Of a stretch of DNA of 64,000 nucleotides, positions 34,600-43,690 are shown piece after piece (position 1 is the stretch's first letter; every line of letters starts with the position of its first letter). This stretch comes from an uncultured Planctomycetota bacterium (GTDB taxonomy: Bacteria > Planctomycetota > Phycisphaerae > UBA1845 > UTPLA1). The notes beneath the pieces are model-generated. The model was not told the DNA's origin. It worked only from the letters and a program-made list of their open reading frames with translations, and searched no databases. The stretch is from assembly GCA_900696465.1 (NCBI GenBank), contig CAADGE010000042.1, positions 1 through 64,000 on the forward strand. The letters are read 5' to 3'. Both the position numbers and the translations under genes were made by a program.

Positions 34600-35097
34600 T
34601 TACGGAATATCCTCAATACGAAGTTGCCAGATGGCGACATCGATCCAGCGATCGAACTTGTAGCCGATTCGATCCAGACAGCCGACCTGTCGGAAGCCCT
34701 GTGACGCATGAAGCTTCTCGCTGGCGGCCTGATGATCCGCGATCTGGGCGATCACGTTCCGATGGCCGAAACGTCGTGCATACTCGGTAAGCGTTTTCAG
34801 CAGTGCTCGACCTATGCCCCGACCATGGCACTCCTGCAAGACATAGACGGAATCCTCAACGCTGAAGCGATATGCGCAGCGATTGTTCCAGCGTGAGAGC
34901 GTCGCCCAGCCGGTCACACGACCGGCATCGATCGCCACGATCGCCGGATAGGGTTCGCAGTGATCAGAAAGCCACTTCTCCCAGTAGGCCGGTCCTTCCG
35001 GCTCGGTGGCAAAGGTGCAGGTCGATGAACGCACGTAGTGGTTGTAGATCTCACTGACGGCGGGAATGTCTTCAGGTAAGGCGGCTCGGATTTCCAT
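34600..35097 (-). CDS. GNAT acetyltransferase, phosphinothricin-acetyltransferase-like
   Basis: A 165-residue GNAT enzyme resembling the PAT/bar family, which acetylates amino groups of small molecules such as phosphinothricin or methionine sulfoximine. It has IRAALPEDIPAVSEIYNHYV at the N-terminus, the acetyl-CoA motif CHGRGIGRALL, and ASEKLHASQGFRQVG. ATG 35097 is preferred; an upstream GTG at 35106 would add three residues. It is 25 bases upstream of the rhodanese-methyltransferase gene and likely co-transcribed with it. Confidence 0.82.
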   Translation of the reverse strand: MEIRAALPEDIPAVSEIYNHYVRSSTCTFATEPEGPAYWEKWLSDHCEPYPAIVAIDAGRVTGWATLSRWNNRCAYRFSVEDSVYVLQECHGRGIGRALLKTLTEYARRFGHRNVIAQIADHQAASEKLHASQGFRQVGCLDRIGYKFDRWIDVAIWQLRIEDIP

Positions 35098-35180
35098 GGC
35101 AGACACCGATGTAGCTTTCGGACTATCATACGAAGGCGATCGCTCGGAGGCGACGCTCGCGGTTTGACCGGACCCTACGC

Positions 35181-35624
35181 ATGACTGAACGACCCTCTGA
35201 CCATCCGCAACCCATGACGGAAGACCAGCTCATTGAGCTGGCCCTGCGCCAACCCCTGGCCACGGACATGTTTCGGCCGGTCGATCTGCACCTCGATCGG
35301 CGCGAGGGCCTGCACATTTCGTGGGCTGACGGTCATGCCAGCAATTTTCCGCTCGCCTATCTTCGCAAACGCTGCCCGTGCGCTACCTGTCGAACAGAAC
35401 GCGAGAGCCGGACGCACTCGCCGGGATCGGCTGGGTTGTCACTGACCATTCTTCCGTCGAACATCGACCGAGCGACGGAATTCGTGGACGCCCGACTGGT
35501 CGGCAACTACGCGATACAGATCACGTGGGCGGATGGACACTCGACCGGCATCTATGATTTTCGATATCTGCGCGTGATATGCCCGGCGAATCGAGGGGGG
35601 ACCGGCCTCAATCCGGATCGGTGA
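35181..35624 (+). CDS. DUF971 domain protein
   Basis: A 147-residue protein with the DUF971 (GBBH-like N-terminal) fold: LHISWADGHASNFPLAYLRKRCPCATC near residues 44-70 and YAIQITWADGHSTGIYDFRYLR near 110-135. The CPCATC cysteines may bind metal. DUF971 proteins have been connected with Fe-S and Mrp/ApbC functions, but their role is not settled. Its 3' end overlaps the convergent HEAT/TPR gene by 17 bases. Confidence 0.82.
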   Translation: MTERPSDHPQPMTEDQLIELALRQPLATDMFRPVDLHLDRREGLHISWADGHASNFPLAYLRKRCPCATCRTERESRTHSPGSAGLSLTILPSNIDRATEFVDARLVGNYAIQITWADGHSTGIYDFRYLRVICPANRGGTGLNPDR

Positions 35625-36312
35625 CGAGCGTGAGGGAAAAGGGAGGCCGCTCCGCCGGCACGAGGCGCTGCTCAAGCTGGTGCACGACGGTATCCACCTC
35701 GGGCATGCGCGGGCACAATTCCAGAACTCGCTGGTAGGTCGCGAGGGCCTCTGCATATCGACCGAGTGCGGCGTAGCAATTGGCGATGTTGGCCAGGGCA
35801 CCGAAGTGATACGGATTGAGCTGGAAGGCGCGGCGGGCGTCTCGAAGGCCCGCGTCGAAATTGTTTTCCAGAAAGTGCGCCTGGCTGCGCTGATGAAAGG
35901 CCTCTGCATAGTGCGGATGGGTGCGAATCAGATCGGTAAGCATGGCGACGACGTTTTCCGTCTCCCCGTGGCGGATGTGTTCCGCAATTTTCGACAGCAC
36001 CTGTCGCCCCAGCGGGTTACAGGCACGGAACCAGATCGACCAGAGAGCGTCTTCCGCAGCATGGGCGACGGCGTCCTGGCGATGATGCAGCAGGGGCATC
36101 AGCGACGGACAGGATGTCATGTCGCCGATGAGGCCGATGCAGATGGCCACCACTCGAAGAAGCTCGGAATCGTCTGAGTCGAGCAGCAGGGCCAAGCAGT
36201 CGGCGTTCCATTCTTCCTGCAGCGCGGCCGACAGACCGGCGCGATCACCGCGTCTGAGGAAGGGCTCAGCGAAGTCGAGGAGACTTCGACCGGCGATCAG
36301 CTTCTCGTCCAT
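35608..36312 (-). CDS. HEAT-like and TPR repeat protein
   Basis: A 234-residue soluble protein. The first half has HEAT-like helices (SELLRVVAICIGLIGD, CPSLMPLLHHRQDAVAHAAEDALW). The second has at least two TPR units (YAEAFHQRSQAHFLENNFDAGLRDARRA, ALANIANCYAALGRYAEALATY). It is probably a protein-interaction scaffold, and its partner is not visible. Transcription likely begins from the - strand promoter at 36451-36480. Its end overlaps the DUF971 gene convergently. Confidence 0.72.
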   Translation of the reverse strand: MDEKLIAGRSLLDFAEPFLRRGDRAGLSAALQEEWNADCLALLLDSDDSELLRVVAICIGLIGDMTSCPSLMPLLHHRQDAVAHAAEDALWSIWFRACNPLGRQVLSKIAEHIRHGETENVVAMLTDLIRTHPHYAEAFHQRSQAHFLENNFDAGLRDARRAFQLNPYHFGALANIANCYAALGRYAEALATYQRVLELCPRMPEVDTVVHQLEQRLVPAERPPFSLTLVTDPD

Positions 36313-36450
36313 TCGGCGGACCCCTCAAGGCAGAAGACCGGGCTAAGCGGCGTCAGACAGACCCGGCAAAACAGCCGGAGTCAGCAGCCGGGAGGAAACG
36401 GAAAGGAGCGGACCAACCCGGCCAGGGTCAGAATCGACCCGACAAACATA

Positions 36451-36480
36451 AGTATACCAACCGCTCCATCGTCGGGTCAA
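36451..36480 (-). promoter_or_regulatory. Sigma-70 promoter for the HEAT/TPR gene
   Basis: On the - strand, TTGACC (36480-36475) and TATACT (36456-36451) are separated by 18 bases, each one base from consensus. It is divergent from larB and gives a leader of about 130 bases. Confidence 0.5.
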
Positions 36481-36532
36481 ACCTCATCGACTGTTTTCGC
36501 CCGGAAAAGGCCGCTAGTATGGGGCAGTTCGG

Positions 36533-37408
36533 TTGATTCACGGCACCCTGGCACGGCATGAAATCCGCATCCGCAATATTGAAAACGCAGAAACTCTGAC
36601 GCCTGAGGCCCTGTTACCCATCGTGCAACCCGACCTTCTCAAAACGCTGCTCGAAGACGTCCGAAGCGGGAAGATTCCCGTCGCCCAGGCAATGGAGCGC
36701 CTCCGGCACCTGCCTTTTGAGTCCGTTGAATTCGCCAAGGTCGATCATCACCGGGCCCTTCGCTGCGGTTTTCCAGAGGTCATCTTCTGCCCCGGAAAGA
36801 CAACGGAACAGATCGTCGCCATTTTCTCGAAACTCGCCGAAGCCGGCGGCAATGTGCTTGCCACCCGAGCCACGCCGGATCAGTACGCAGCCATCCACGA
36901 AACACATGTTTCCGCCGAGTATCACGTCACGGCGCGCTGTATCACGCTTCGTCAGCTCCCGAAGAAGTTATCCTTCGGCGTCATTGCTCTGGTCTGCGCG
37001 GGCACAAGCGATCTGCCGGTGATCGAAGAAGCCCGGGTGACCTGCGAGATCATGGATCAGCGCACGGAGACGTATTACGACGTCGGCGTCGCGGGAATCC
37101 ACCGGCTGCTGGCGCATTCACTCCAGCTTCGCGCGGCTCGCGTGGTCGTTGTCGCCGCAGGAATGGAAGGAGCGCTGGCCAGCGTGGTCGGCGGCCTGGT
37201 CGAGGCGCCGGTCATCGCCGTGCCCACAAGCGTGGGCTATGGCGCGAGCTTCAACGGCCTGGCGCCGCTGCTGACGATGCTCAATTCCTGCGCGACGGGC
37301 GTGGCCGTAATGAACATCGACAATGGCTTCGGCGCCGGCGCGCTCGCGGCAAAAATCAACCGGCTCGGCGAGATGGCGAGTGGCAATAATGAATCGACCC
37401 CGGAGTAG
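36533..37408 (+). CDS. larB: Nickel-pincer cofactor biosynthesis protein LarB
   Basis: A LarB of up to 291 residues, which carboxylates nicotinic acid adenine dinucleotide in the first step to the nickel-pincer nucleotide of lactate racemase and related enzymes. Motifs: DHHRALRCGFPEVIFCPGKT, GVAGIHRLL, AAGMEGALASVVGGLV, VPTSVGYGASFNGL and LNSCATGVAVMNIDNGFG, all as in LarB. The start is uncertain: TTG 36533 is the longest frame and GTG 36623 would fit the usual family length. LarC and LarE are not in this window. NnrD follows at 6 bases. Confidence 0.9.
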   Translation: MIHGTLARHEIRIRNIENAETLTPEALLPIVQPDLLKTLLEDVRSGKIPVAQAMERLRHLPFESVEFAKVDHHRALRCGFPEVIFCPGKTTEQIVAIFSKLAEAGGNVLATRATPDQYAAIHETHVSAEYHVTARCITLRQLPKKLSFGVIALVCAGTSDLPVIEEARVTCEIMDQRTETYYDVGVAGIHRLLAHSLQLRAARVVVVAAGMEGALASVVGGLVEAPVIAVPTSVGYGASFNGLAPLLTMLNSCATGVAVMNIDNGFGAGALAAKINRLGEMASGNNESTPE

Positions 37409-37414
37409 GCCGCA

Positions 37415-38392
37415 TTGAAGAAGAAGGCGAAGCTCACTGACCGCACTCGCACGGAGCAACTTCGTCGCATCCGCGTCATCCCCAAATTGCCCAGGCGGCC
37501 GCGCGATGCGCACAAGGGCACCTTCGGCCGGGTACTGGTCATCGGCGGTTCGCGCGGCATGATCGGCGCGCCGGCACTGGTGGCCAACTCGGCACTGCGC
37601 AGCGGAGCGGGGCTTGTGACGGTGGCCTGTCCGCGTTCGATTCAGCCATGTGTGGCCGTACTCTGTCCTTGTGCGACGACGCTCCCGCTGCCGGAAGACG
37701 ACCACGGGCGGATCGATCCGCGCGCCGCACTGGAGCTGCTGCGCGAGGAAGGCCTGCTCGATGAGCCGGCCGCGCCTTCGGTCGTAGCCATGGGGCCGGG
37801 ACTCGGCCGCGGCGACACCGCATTCGATGCCGGACTTGTGGCACTCGCACATGCCTTTGGTGACGATGCCCGCGTGCCTGTGGTTCTCGACGCCGACGCC
37901 CTCAACGCCCTGCACAAGTCCGACGGCGAATCTTCCGGCTGGGATCGGGCGCTTCACTTTCGCACGATCATCACGCCGCATCCCGGCGAGATGGCGCGTC
38001 TGCACGGAAGCTCGGTTGCGGAAGTGCAGGCCGATCGCGAGGGTTTCGCCGTCCGCACAGCACAACTGCTTTCGGGCGGCAGAGCTCACCCCGATTATCG
38101 CGCCGTCGTCGTACTCAAGGGATCGGGCACACTTGTGACCGACGGAGTGAACATCTTCAGGTGCCGCACCGGGAACCCCGGCATGGCGACGGGCGGCAGC
38201 GGTGACGTGCTGACCGGTGTCATCGCGGCACTTGTTGCACAGCGTATGAGCGGAATCGAGGCCTCCGTGCTTGGTGTACACGTGCATGGTCTGGCAGGAG
38301 ACCTGGCCGCCCGGGCGCGTGGGCTTGTATCGCTGATTGCCAGCGATCTGCTGAAACACCTGCCGATGGCCTTTCGGCGGACATCTCGCTGA
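37415..38392 (+). CDS. nnrD: ADP/ATP-dependent NAD(P)H-hydrate dehydratase
   Basis: A 325-residue ribokinase-fold dehydratase that restores NAD(P)H from its damaged hydrate. Conserved motifs: HKGTFGRVLVIGGS, GAGLVTVACP, MGPGLGRG, VVLDADALNAL, TPHPGEMARL, VVLKGSGTLV, and the catalytic/phosphate site NPGMATGGSGDVLTG. The epimerase domain (NnrE) often fused in front is absent. The first 35 residues are very basic and probably disordered. The start appears to be TTG 37415 after GGAG. It is coupled to larB, which also deals with a nicotinamide-type nucleotide. Confidence 0.9.
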   Translation: MKKKAKLTDRTRTEQLRRIRVIPKLPRRPRDAHKGTFGRVLVIGGSRGMIGAPALVANSALRSGAGLVTVACPRSIQPCVAVLCPCATTLPLPEDDHGRIDPRAALELLREEGLLDEPAAPSVVAMGPGLGRGDTAFDAGLVALAHAFGDDARVPVVLDADALNALHKSDGESSGWDRALHFRTIITPHPGEMARLHGSSVAEVQADREGFAVRTAQLLSGGRAHPDYRAVVVLKGSGTLVTDGVNIFRCRTGNPGMATGGSGDVLTGVIAALVAQRMSGIEASVLGVHVHGLAGDLAARARGLVSLIASDLLKHLPMAFRRTSR

Positions 38393-38440
38393 CGCGCGAA
38401 CGTCAATAAGGTGAAATTGCTTGAACAGACGTGCCGCGTC

Positions 38441-39706
38441 TTAATCGGCATCGGGCTGCGTCGCAGGAACCGGCGCTTCACCCGGCGGCGGTACATTGTC
38501 GTCCGGCGCAGGTTCGGGTTGGACAGGTGGCGCGTCGATCGGGCCCAGATCAGAAGAACGCGCCAGCACGACGGACACCTCGAAGCTCCGCCAGCGCCGC
38601 TTGATCGAAAGAGTCACGGTCTCACCGGCCGCACGATCGCTTAGCTTTCGCTGCAGGTCGGCGATGTCGCCGATCGGATGGCCGTCGAGTGCCGTGACCA
38701 CGTCATCCGTCTGGAGATCCGCTCGCTTCGCGGGAGAGGGATCGGCAATCGCCGCGATTCGCACACCACGTGACCGCGGAAACAGATCCTCGAACAACTC
38801 GTTGAGCACGCCGGGCTCCTGCTCAGCCAGAAGCACGCCGATCTTGCCGGGCTCGATGTTCTCCCCGCGGCGCAGGCGCTCGACGACGGCCGCGATGCGG
38901 TCGCCTGTGACCGCGAAACCGATTCCGCTGTCGTACCAATGCACGCCGGCGAGTGCTCCGCCACCGGCGCCGGCCATGGGAACCAGAAGACCGAGGACAC
39001 GCCCTTCGAGGTCAATAAGCGGTCCGCCATAATTGACCGGTGAGGTCTTCGCATCCGTCTGAACGGCCAGACCGTTCCTTCGATTTACAGCGCTGACGAT
39101 ACCGAGCGACGCAAACGGCCTCGCTTCGCCCAGGCCCATACCACATGCAATGGCATATTGCCCGACCATGACCTCGTCGGCCTCCGCCCAGTTTGCCGTC
39201 GGAAGTTCCTCGGCCTCCACGCGCAAGAGGGCCACGCGGCGGATGTGATCCCGTGCCAGCAGCGTCGCCACAAGACGACGGCCGTCGGAAAGTCGCACCG
39301 TTATGATCGAGGGGTCCCTCGCGAAGTTAAATGTGCTCGACAGAATTAAACCGTCCGAAGTCAGGATGATGCCCGTTGTGGGACCGTCGGCCATGCGAAA
39401 GGAGGCCTCCGTCGGTCGGGATGCGCCTTCAAGAAGCGGTTGCGCGCCGCCGACGGTCTCGATCGTGACGATGCAGGGAAGGGCCGCGTCTACAGCACTG
39501 CGAACGACCCGGGCCCGCGCGGCTTCGAACTTGTGTATGTCGTCGTTTGCACCGGGTGATGCAAAGACCCATGCGGGACAAGAAGCAAACAGGATCAATG
39601 AAAGCGCTACCGGCACGAGCATGAAGGCGTGTTTACCGCTGCACTTCGTCGCCGGCGCAAGAAGCCGAGAAACTGCGAGCCGATGGCGAACCGAAATGAT
39701 CATCAT
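38441..39706 (-). CDS. HtrA-like PDZ protein, catalytically dead (pseudoprotease B)
   Basis: A 421-residue exported protein with a long N-terminal basic region and a membrane/signal segment at about 28-50. The trypsin-like fold is recognisable (TTGIILTSDGLILSS, TVRLSDGRRLVATLLARD, VGQYAIACGMGLG). The His motif TNxHV is replaced by STFNF and the GNSGG serine motif by VNYGG, so it cannot be a protease. A PDZ domain follows (about 300-385: VRIAAIADPSPAKRADLQTDD). The C-terminus is a Pro-rich tail. It is the last gene of the 13-gene operon and overlaps the preceding pseudoprotease by 4 bases. Confidence 0.82.
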   Translation of the reverse strand: MMIISVRHRLAVSRLLAPATKCSGKHAFMLVPVALSLILFASCPAWVFASPGANDDIHKFEAARARVVRSAVDAALPCIVTIETVGGAQPLLEGASRPTEASFRMADGPTTGIILTSDGLILSSTFNFARDPSIITVRLSDGRRLVATLLARDHIRRVALLRVEAEELPTANWAEADEVMVGQYAIACGMGLGEARPFASLGIVSAVNRRNGLAVQTDAKTSPVNYGGPLIDLEGRVLGLLVPMAGAGGGALAGVHWYDSGIGFAVTGDRIAAVVERLRRGENIEPGKIGVLLAEQEPGVLNELFEDLFPRSRGVRIAAIADPSPAKRADLQTDDVVTALDGHPIGDIADLQRKLSDRAAGETVTLSIKRRWRSFEVSVVLARSSDLGPIDAPPVQPEPAPDDNVPPPGEAPVPATQPDAD

Positions 39707-40803
39707 GGCTCGGCCTCCACGATGACAGTTACGACGAGAATGTCCGGGCCGCGTTTGAGCGTGAATGCAGCGCTTTGACCCGGCAAGAATCGGGCAACCA
39801 CCTCCTCGTAAGCATCGGCATCCGCAATACGGCGGCCGTCGATCGCGAGGATCAGATCATCGGGGAGAATACCGGCCTTCGCCGCGGGAGATCCGGGCCG
39901 GACACGTTCCACGTACGCAGAGACATGTCGATAACCCAGTCGAGCCAGCCGCACACCGATGTAGGGTCTTTTTGTGCGGTCTGAGGCGGCGGACGCACTC
40001 GACGTTTCACCTCCCGACTGTGCCTCGGGCCGTCTCAGTCCGTCGCTTGCCCCTCTGGCAGAATCAGCATTTTCGCTCTTGAGAAAAGCAATGACCTCTT
40101 CACCGGGGACGGCGTAGTTGAGCCGGGTGTTTGTATGGACGGATTCAATGACCTTGCCGACCAGGCCGACAAAGTGACCTTCGACATCGAGCAGTGGGCC
40201 ACCGGCGGCGCCGGGGTTGGCGGTGATGGCATCCAGAATCAGTGCGTCGCCCTGATAATCGAAGTCCTGCGCCAGTCGACGGGCCGCCAGCGGCATTCGC
40301 AGACTCACAATTCCTTTGCAGACCGAAACGGCCTCGTGGCCATCTGCGATCTTGAACCAGTTGCCCAGGGCGATCACCGAATCACCTTGCTCGAGGTGGG
40401 CCGCGGAGTGCGGTGTCATGTACGGGAGGTCCGTGGCCTCAATCTTGAGCAGCGCCAACTGGCGGACTTCATCGGTTCGTTCGAGTCGGGCTTCGTATCG
40501 TCGACCATCGGCCAGCACCACCTTGACGCCGCGCAGACTGACCATCAGCGAAAGCGTGGTGATGATGCGGCCGTCGGGCGAGATGATGACGCCCGTGCCG
40601 TAGCCATGCTCGCGGCCGGCTGCCTTCCCATACAGCTTCACCACGCAATCAGCCGCGTTGCCGATGATCGGCGCGACGCTGTCGCGACCCATCGTCGAGC
40701 AGACGAACATACCAGCGGCCGTCGCCGCGACTATCCAGGCACGCGCGAGCCGCGCCGTGAAAAATTGATTGAGGCGTTCGATCTGCATCGCTTGAGCCGC
40801 CAT
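39703..40803 (-). CDS. HtrA-like PDZ protein, catalytically dead (pseudoprotease A)
   Basis: A 366-residue protein starting at ATG 40803, just after the stop of the active HtrA-like gene. It has an N-terminal membrane anchor or signal (ARAWIVAATAAGMFVC), then a trypsin-like domain (GTGVIISPDGRIITTLSLMV, VKVVLADGRRYEARLERTDEVRQLALLKI). The histidine is missing (LSLMV) and the serine motif reads GAAGGPLLD, with Ala for Ser. One PDZ domain (about 270-360: IGVRLARLGYRHVSAYVERVRPG in two parts) follows. It probably binds substrate or regulates the active paralogue encoded upstream. Confidence 0.82.
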   Translation of the reverse strand: MAAQAMQIERLNQFFTARLARAWIVAATAAGMFVCSTMGRDSVAPIIGNAADCVVKLYGKAAGREHGYGTGVIISPDGRIITTLSLMVSLRGVKVVLADGRRYEARLERTDEVRQLALLKIEATDLPYMTPHSAAHLEQGDSVIALGNWFKIADGHEAVSVCKGIVSLRMPLAARRLAQDFDYQGDALILDAITANPGAAGGPLLDVEGHFVGLVGKVIESVHTNTRLNYAVPGEEVIAFLKSENADSARGASDGLRRPEAQSGGETSSASAASDRTKRPYIGVRLARLGYRHVSAYVERVRPGSPAAKAGILPDDLILAIDGRRIADADAYEEVVARFLPGQSAAFTLKRGPDILVVTVIVEAEP

Positions 40804-40808
40804 CTTCG

Positions 40809-42428
40809 TCACGGTTTCAGAAGAATCTGTACTTTCTCGATTCGGTCCTCGGCGATCCATTCATCATCGTGATAGATCCACCGCGTGTGCGGCAACCGTA
40901 ATCCACCGACCGGCCGCTCGTCACCATATTCACAGCGGATGGACTTGCCGCTTTCTTCGTCACGAAATTCGACGGCGAGCAGATTCCCGGTTTCATCATC
41001 CAGCAGAACACGATACGCATGGTCATCGGCCGTGTGCCGGCGCAGGACGACGGCGATCCGGCCGCGGATTTCATCGGCTGCGATCACTCGATAGCCCTCG
41101 CGGTCTGCCGATTCACCGGTATTCAGCAACGCGCCGAGGATGCTCGACTCGATTTCTGCAGCGCCTCTCGGCACATCCGCCGTCTCGCCCTCTGAAAGAA
41201 CGACCCGCCAGTGGATCTGCTCCGGTTCCTTCTCGGGGGCGGTCGCCAGCTGTCGGCGGCCAGTTGCATGAAAGCCGCTGATGCCGGCGACGATCGCATC
41301 GCCGCCGATGGCCGTGCGAAATCGACGAATGGCGCGCCGCACAGCCATGCGATTGGCGCGATTCATCACCGGATGCGTAGCATATGGATCGGCCGTCGGG
41401 CGCGCGCCTTCAGGAAGATTGCCGGTGAGCTTCGGCAATGGCAGGGCATCGAGTCGCATGCGGAAACGCATCACGCGGCCATCGCGTTCGTGGACCACAT
41501 CCACCGGCCAGCCGGCCGGATACGTACCCAGAATTGATAGAAATTGATTGGCGCTGACGATCTCCCGCCCTCCAAGCTGCAGGAGCCGGTCTCCCTGACG
41601 CAGGCCGGCACGATACGCCGGACGGTCCTCCGAGACACGATCGATCACCACGCGATCGCGCTCGTCGACCACTGTAAAACCGGCGGAGGCGTGCGGCGTT
41701 GGCAGACCGGCGCGAAGCATGGGGATGAATCGCTTGATCTGATTGATGGTGATGGCAAATCCTACGCCGACGTTGACGCGACTGCGCTCCTCGATCGAGA
41801 TTCGCCCGTTGATGCCGATCACGCGACCGGCCAGGTCGAAGAGCGGCCCGCCGGAATTGCCCGGATTGATCGACGTGTCGACCTGAATGCAATCTGTATA
41901 GACGAGGGCGCCGCGCACGCCGGGTTGGTAGCGATGAAGCCCTGAGATGATTCCCATGGTGACGGTCGGCGTGTAGTCGTCGGCGAGCCCGAACGGGTTG
42001 CCGAGTGCCATCGTGTAGTCACCTACCTGCAGTGTATCGGAATCACCCAGCGGTGCATGTCCCAGGACGGCCTTCTCGCTGATCTTGAACATGGCGACAT
42101 CCCCGCCGGGATCGATGCCAAGCACTTCCATCTCGTGCAGCTTACCATCGATCAGGCCGGCCTCACCTTTGCGATCGCCGAGCATGCCGACGACGACGTG
42201 AAAATTCGTAAGACCGTAACCCTCGGCGTCAATGATCACGCCGGACCCTCCGCCAGCATGGTTGCCCTTCATGAAGAGACATGCAACCGAGGATGAGATG
42301 CGTCGGATGGTCTCGATGCGGGCCTTCTCGGCAGCCACGACCCGTGCGCGATCTGCGGCATCCTCCGTTGGAGCCGTAGCACCGAGCGCCGGAGCGATGA
42401 TTCCCACCATCAGGAAGACCGTCAGCAT
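40809..42428 (-). CDS. HtrA-like (S1C) serine protease with PDZ domain, intact triad
   Basis: A 539-residue exported protease. The start ATG 42428 has GGGAG 7 bases upstream; an earlier in-frame start would overlap the previous gene by 46 bases. The signal peptide spans about 1-16 (IIAPALGA). The catalytic triad is H77 (LTNFHVV), D110 (GGDVAMFKI) and S192 (NPGNSGGPL). A PDZ domain at about 245-325 (VIDRVSEDRPAYRAGLRQGDRLLQL) follows, then a C-terminal region of about 190 residues not known from HtrA. It heads a set of three paralogues of which it is the only one able to cut. Confidence 0.9.
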   Translation of the reverse strand: MLTVFLMVGIIAPALGATAPTEDAADRARVVAAEKARIETIRRISSSVACLFMKGNHAGGGSGVIIDAEGYGLTNFHVVVGMLGDRKGEAGLIDGKLHEMEVLGIDPGGDVAMFKISEKAVLGHAPLGDSDTLQVGDYTMALGNPFGLADDYTPTVTMGIISGLHRYQPGVRGALVYTDCIQVDTSINPGNSGGPLFDLAGRVIGINGRISIEERSRVNVGVGFAITINQIKRFIPMLRAGLPTPHASAGFTVVDERDRVVIDRVSEDRPAYRAGLRQGDRLLQLGGREIVSANQFLSILGTYPAGWPVDVVHERDGRVMRFRMRLDALPLPKLTGNLPEGARPTADPYATHPVMNRANRMAVRRAIRRFRTAIGGDAIVAGISGFHATGRRQLATAPEKEPEQIHWRVVLSEGETADVPRGAAEIESSILGALLNTGESADREGYRVIAADEIRGRIAVVLRRHTADDHAYRVLLDDETGNLLAVEFRDEESGKSIRCEYGDERPVGGLRLPHTRWIYHDDEWIAEDRIEKVQILLKP

Positions 42429-42442
42429 GAACTCGCTCCCGC

Positions 42443-43690
42443 TCAGCGGATGGAATCGTTCCGGGATCGCAGCAACCTTGCCGCGCACCAGTTGCCATGG
42501 TCGGAGAAATCGAGATCATCACCGGGATCGCAGATGAGCGTCAGCCTGCTTACGCCGGCCAGGTCGATGCGCACGGTACGCGACTGGCCTGGAATGATCG
42601 GCTCGGACTCGAAGACTGTTCGGCCATCGCAGAGCACACGAAAAATCGCCCGCCCATGAGGTGCGACGCTGTCGTCGATCCCGATGACTGCGGTGAATTG
42701 CTCAAAACGTTCTTGCAGGTCATATGTCAGGGCTGTGTAAGCGTGTACACCTACGCCGCGATCGTAGCGCCGACCTGCAAGATGCAGCGGGCCACCTGTA
42801 ACATTCCTGTCTCGCCGAACCTGCCATGATGTACCGAAGAGCGTCCGATGTTCGACGCTTTCGGGCTCCAGCTCCGAAAGGTGGACGACGCGCTCGCTTC
42901 GAATCAGAACCTGACGAATCTTCGGCCAGGGAATGCGCAACCGGCCGATCGCTCCGGCATCCAGCATCAGCTCCGCCGGACCTGCGGTCACGATTCGGCC
43001 TGCGAGCATCCGTCCGGCATCGAGTCGAACGGTCACCGGCGCCGCTTTCTCACCGGCCAAGCCACTGAGCACAATCGCATAGGCCTTGTCCAGAGTTGCG
43101 GTCTGCAGTTTCTGACCTACGCGGAAGCTCCATTCTTCCGGTGTCAGCCGCTCCAATGCTCCCGGGACTACCACTGTGCGCCCTTCGCGTACGGCGATCA
43201 GGAAGTCGCGTCCCGCAGCGTGATCTTCCATTCGTGCGACCAGTTCAGCTTCGGCGGCATCGTTCGGCGTCCTTGCGAGTCGAATGCTTCGTATGGCCGT
43301 CAGCGGTACGGAAATTGCTTCCGACAGGCCGATGTCGACGCGGAGGCGCCGCCCGTCAGAGTCCTCCGGCAACAGGCGCGCATCGAGCACGCTTCCGCCG
43401 GCAAGGTACAGAGTGCATTCCCTCGGGCTCGGTTCATCACGAGATGGATCGCCTTCGGTGATTACCGATGCGCGGACCAGGTCACTTAACTCCACCTGCC
43501 CGGGCTGTCCATCTTGTTTGTAATGAAGGTGTCCGTCAGCGTCGATCGAAAGGAGAATCGCATCGAACTGACGGCCATCGAGGGCTTCGAGTTCGAGCCG
43601 AACGGTTTGCTGCGCAGGCACATCTCCCCCGGGTGGTTCGGGCGTAGCAGCGAGCAGGAGGAGGATCGGCAGCAGCTTGAGCAGCGTCAT
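42443..43690 (-). CDS. Secreted NPCBM-domain protein
   Basis: A 415-residue exported protein with a short signal peptide (LLKLLPILLLLAATPEP). The C-terminal third (about 275-410) has the NPCBM pattern (GGPLHLAGRRYDRGVGVHAYTALTYDL, in two parts, and FTAVIGIDDSV), a carbohydrate-binding module common in planctomycete glycan-related proteins. The middle is beta-rich and unassigned. It overlaps the TPR gene upstream by 4 bases and lies 14 bases before the active HtrA gene. Confidence 0.82.
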   Translation of the reverse strand: MTLLKLLPILLLLAATPEPPGGDVPAQQTVRLELEALDGRQFDAILLSIDADGHLHYKQDGQPGQVELSDLVRASVITEGDPSRDEPSPRECTLYLAGGSVLDARLLPEDSDGRRLRVDIGLSEAISVPLTAIRSIRLARTPNDAAEAELVARMEDHAAGRDFLIAVREGRTVVVPGALERLTPEEWSFRVGQKLQTATLDKAYAIVLSGLAGEKAAPVTVRLDAGRMLAGRIVTAGPAELMLDAGAIGRLRIPWPKIRQVLIRSERVVHLSELEPESVEHRTLFGTSWQVRRDRNVTGGPLHLAGRRYDRGVGVHAYTALTYDLQERFEQFTAVIGIDDSVAPHGRAIFRVLCDGRTVFESEPIIPGQSRTVRIDLAGVSRLTLICDPGDDLDFSDHGNWCAARLLRSRNDSIR

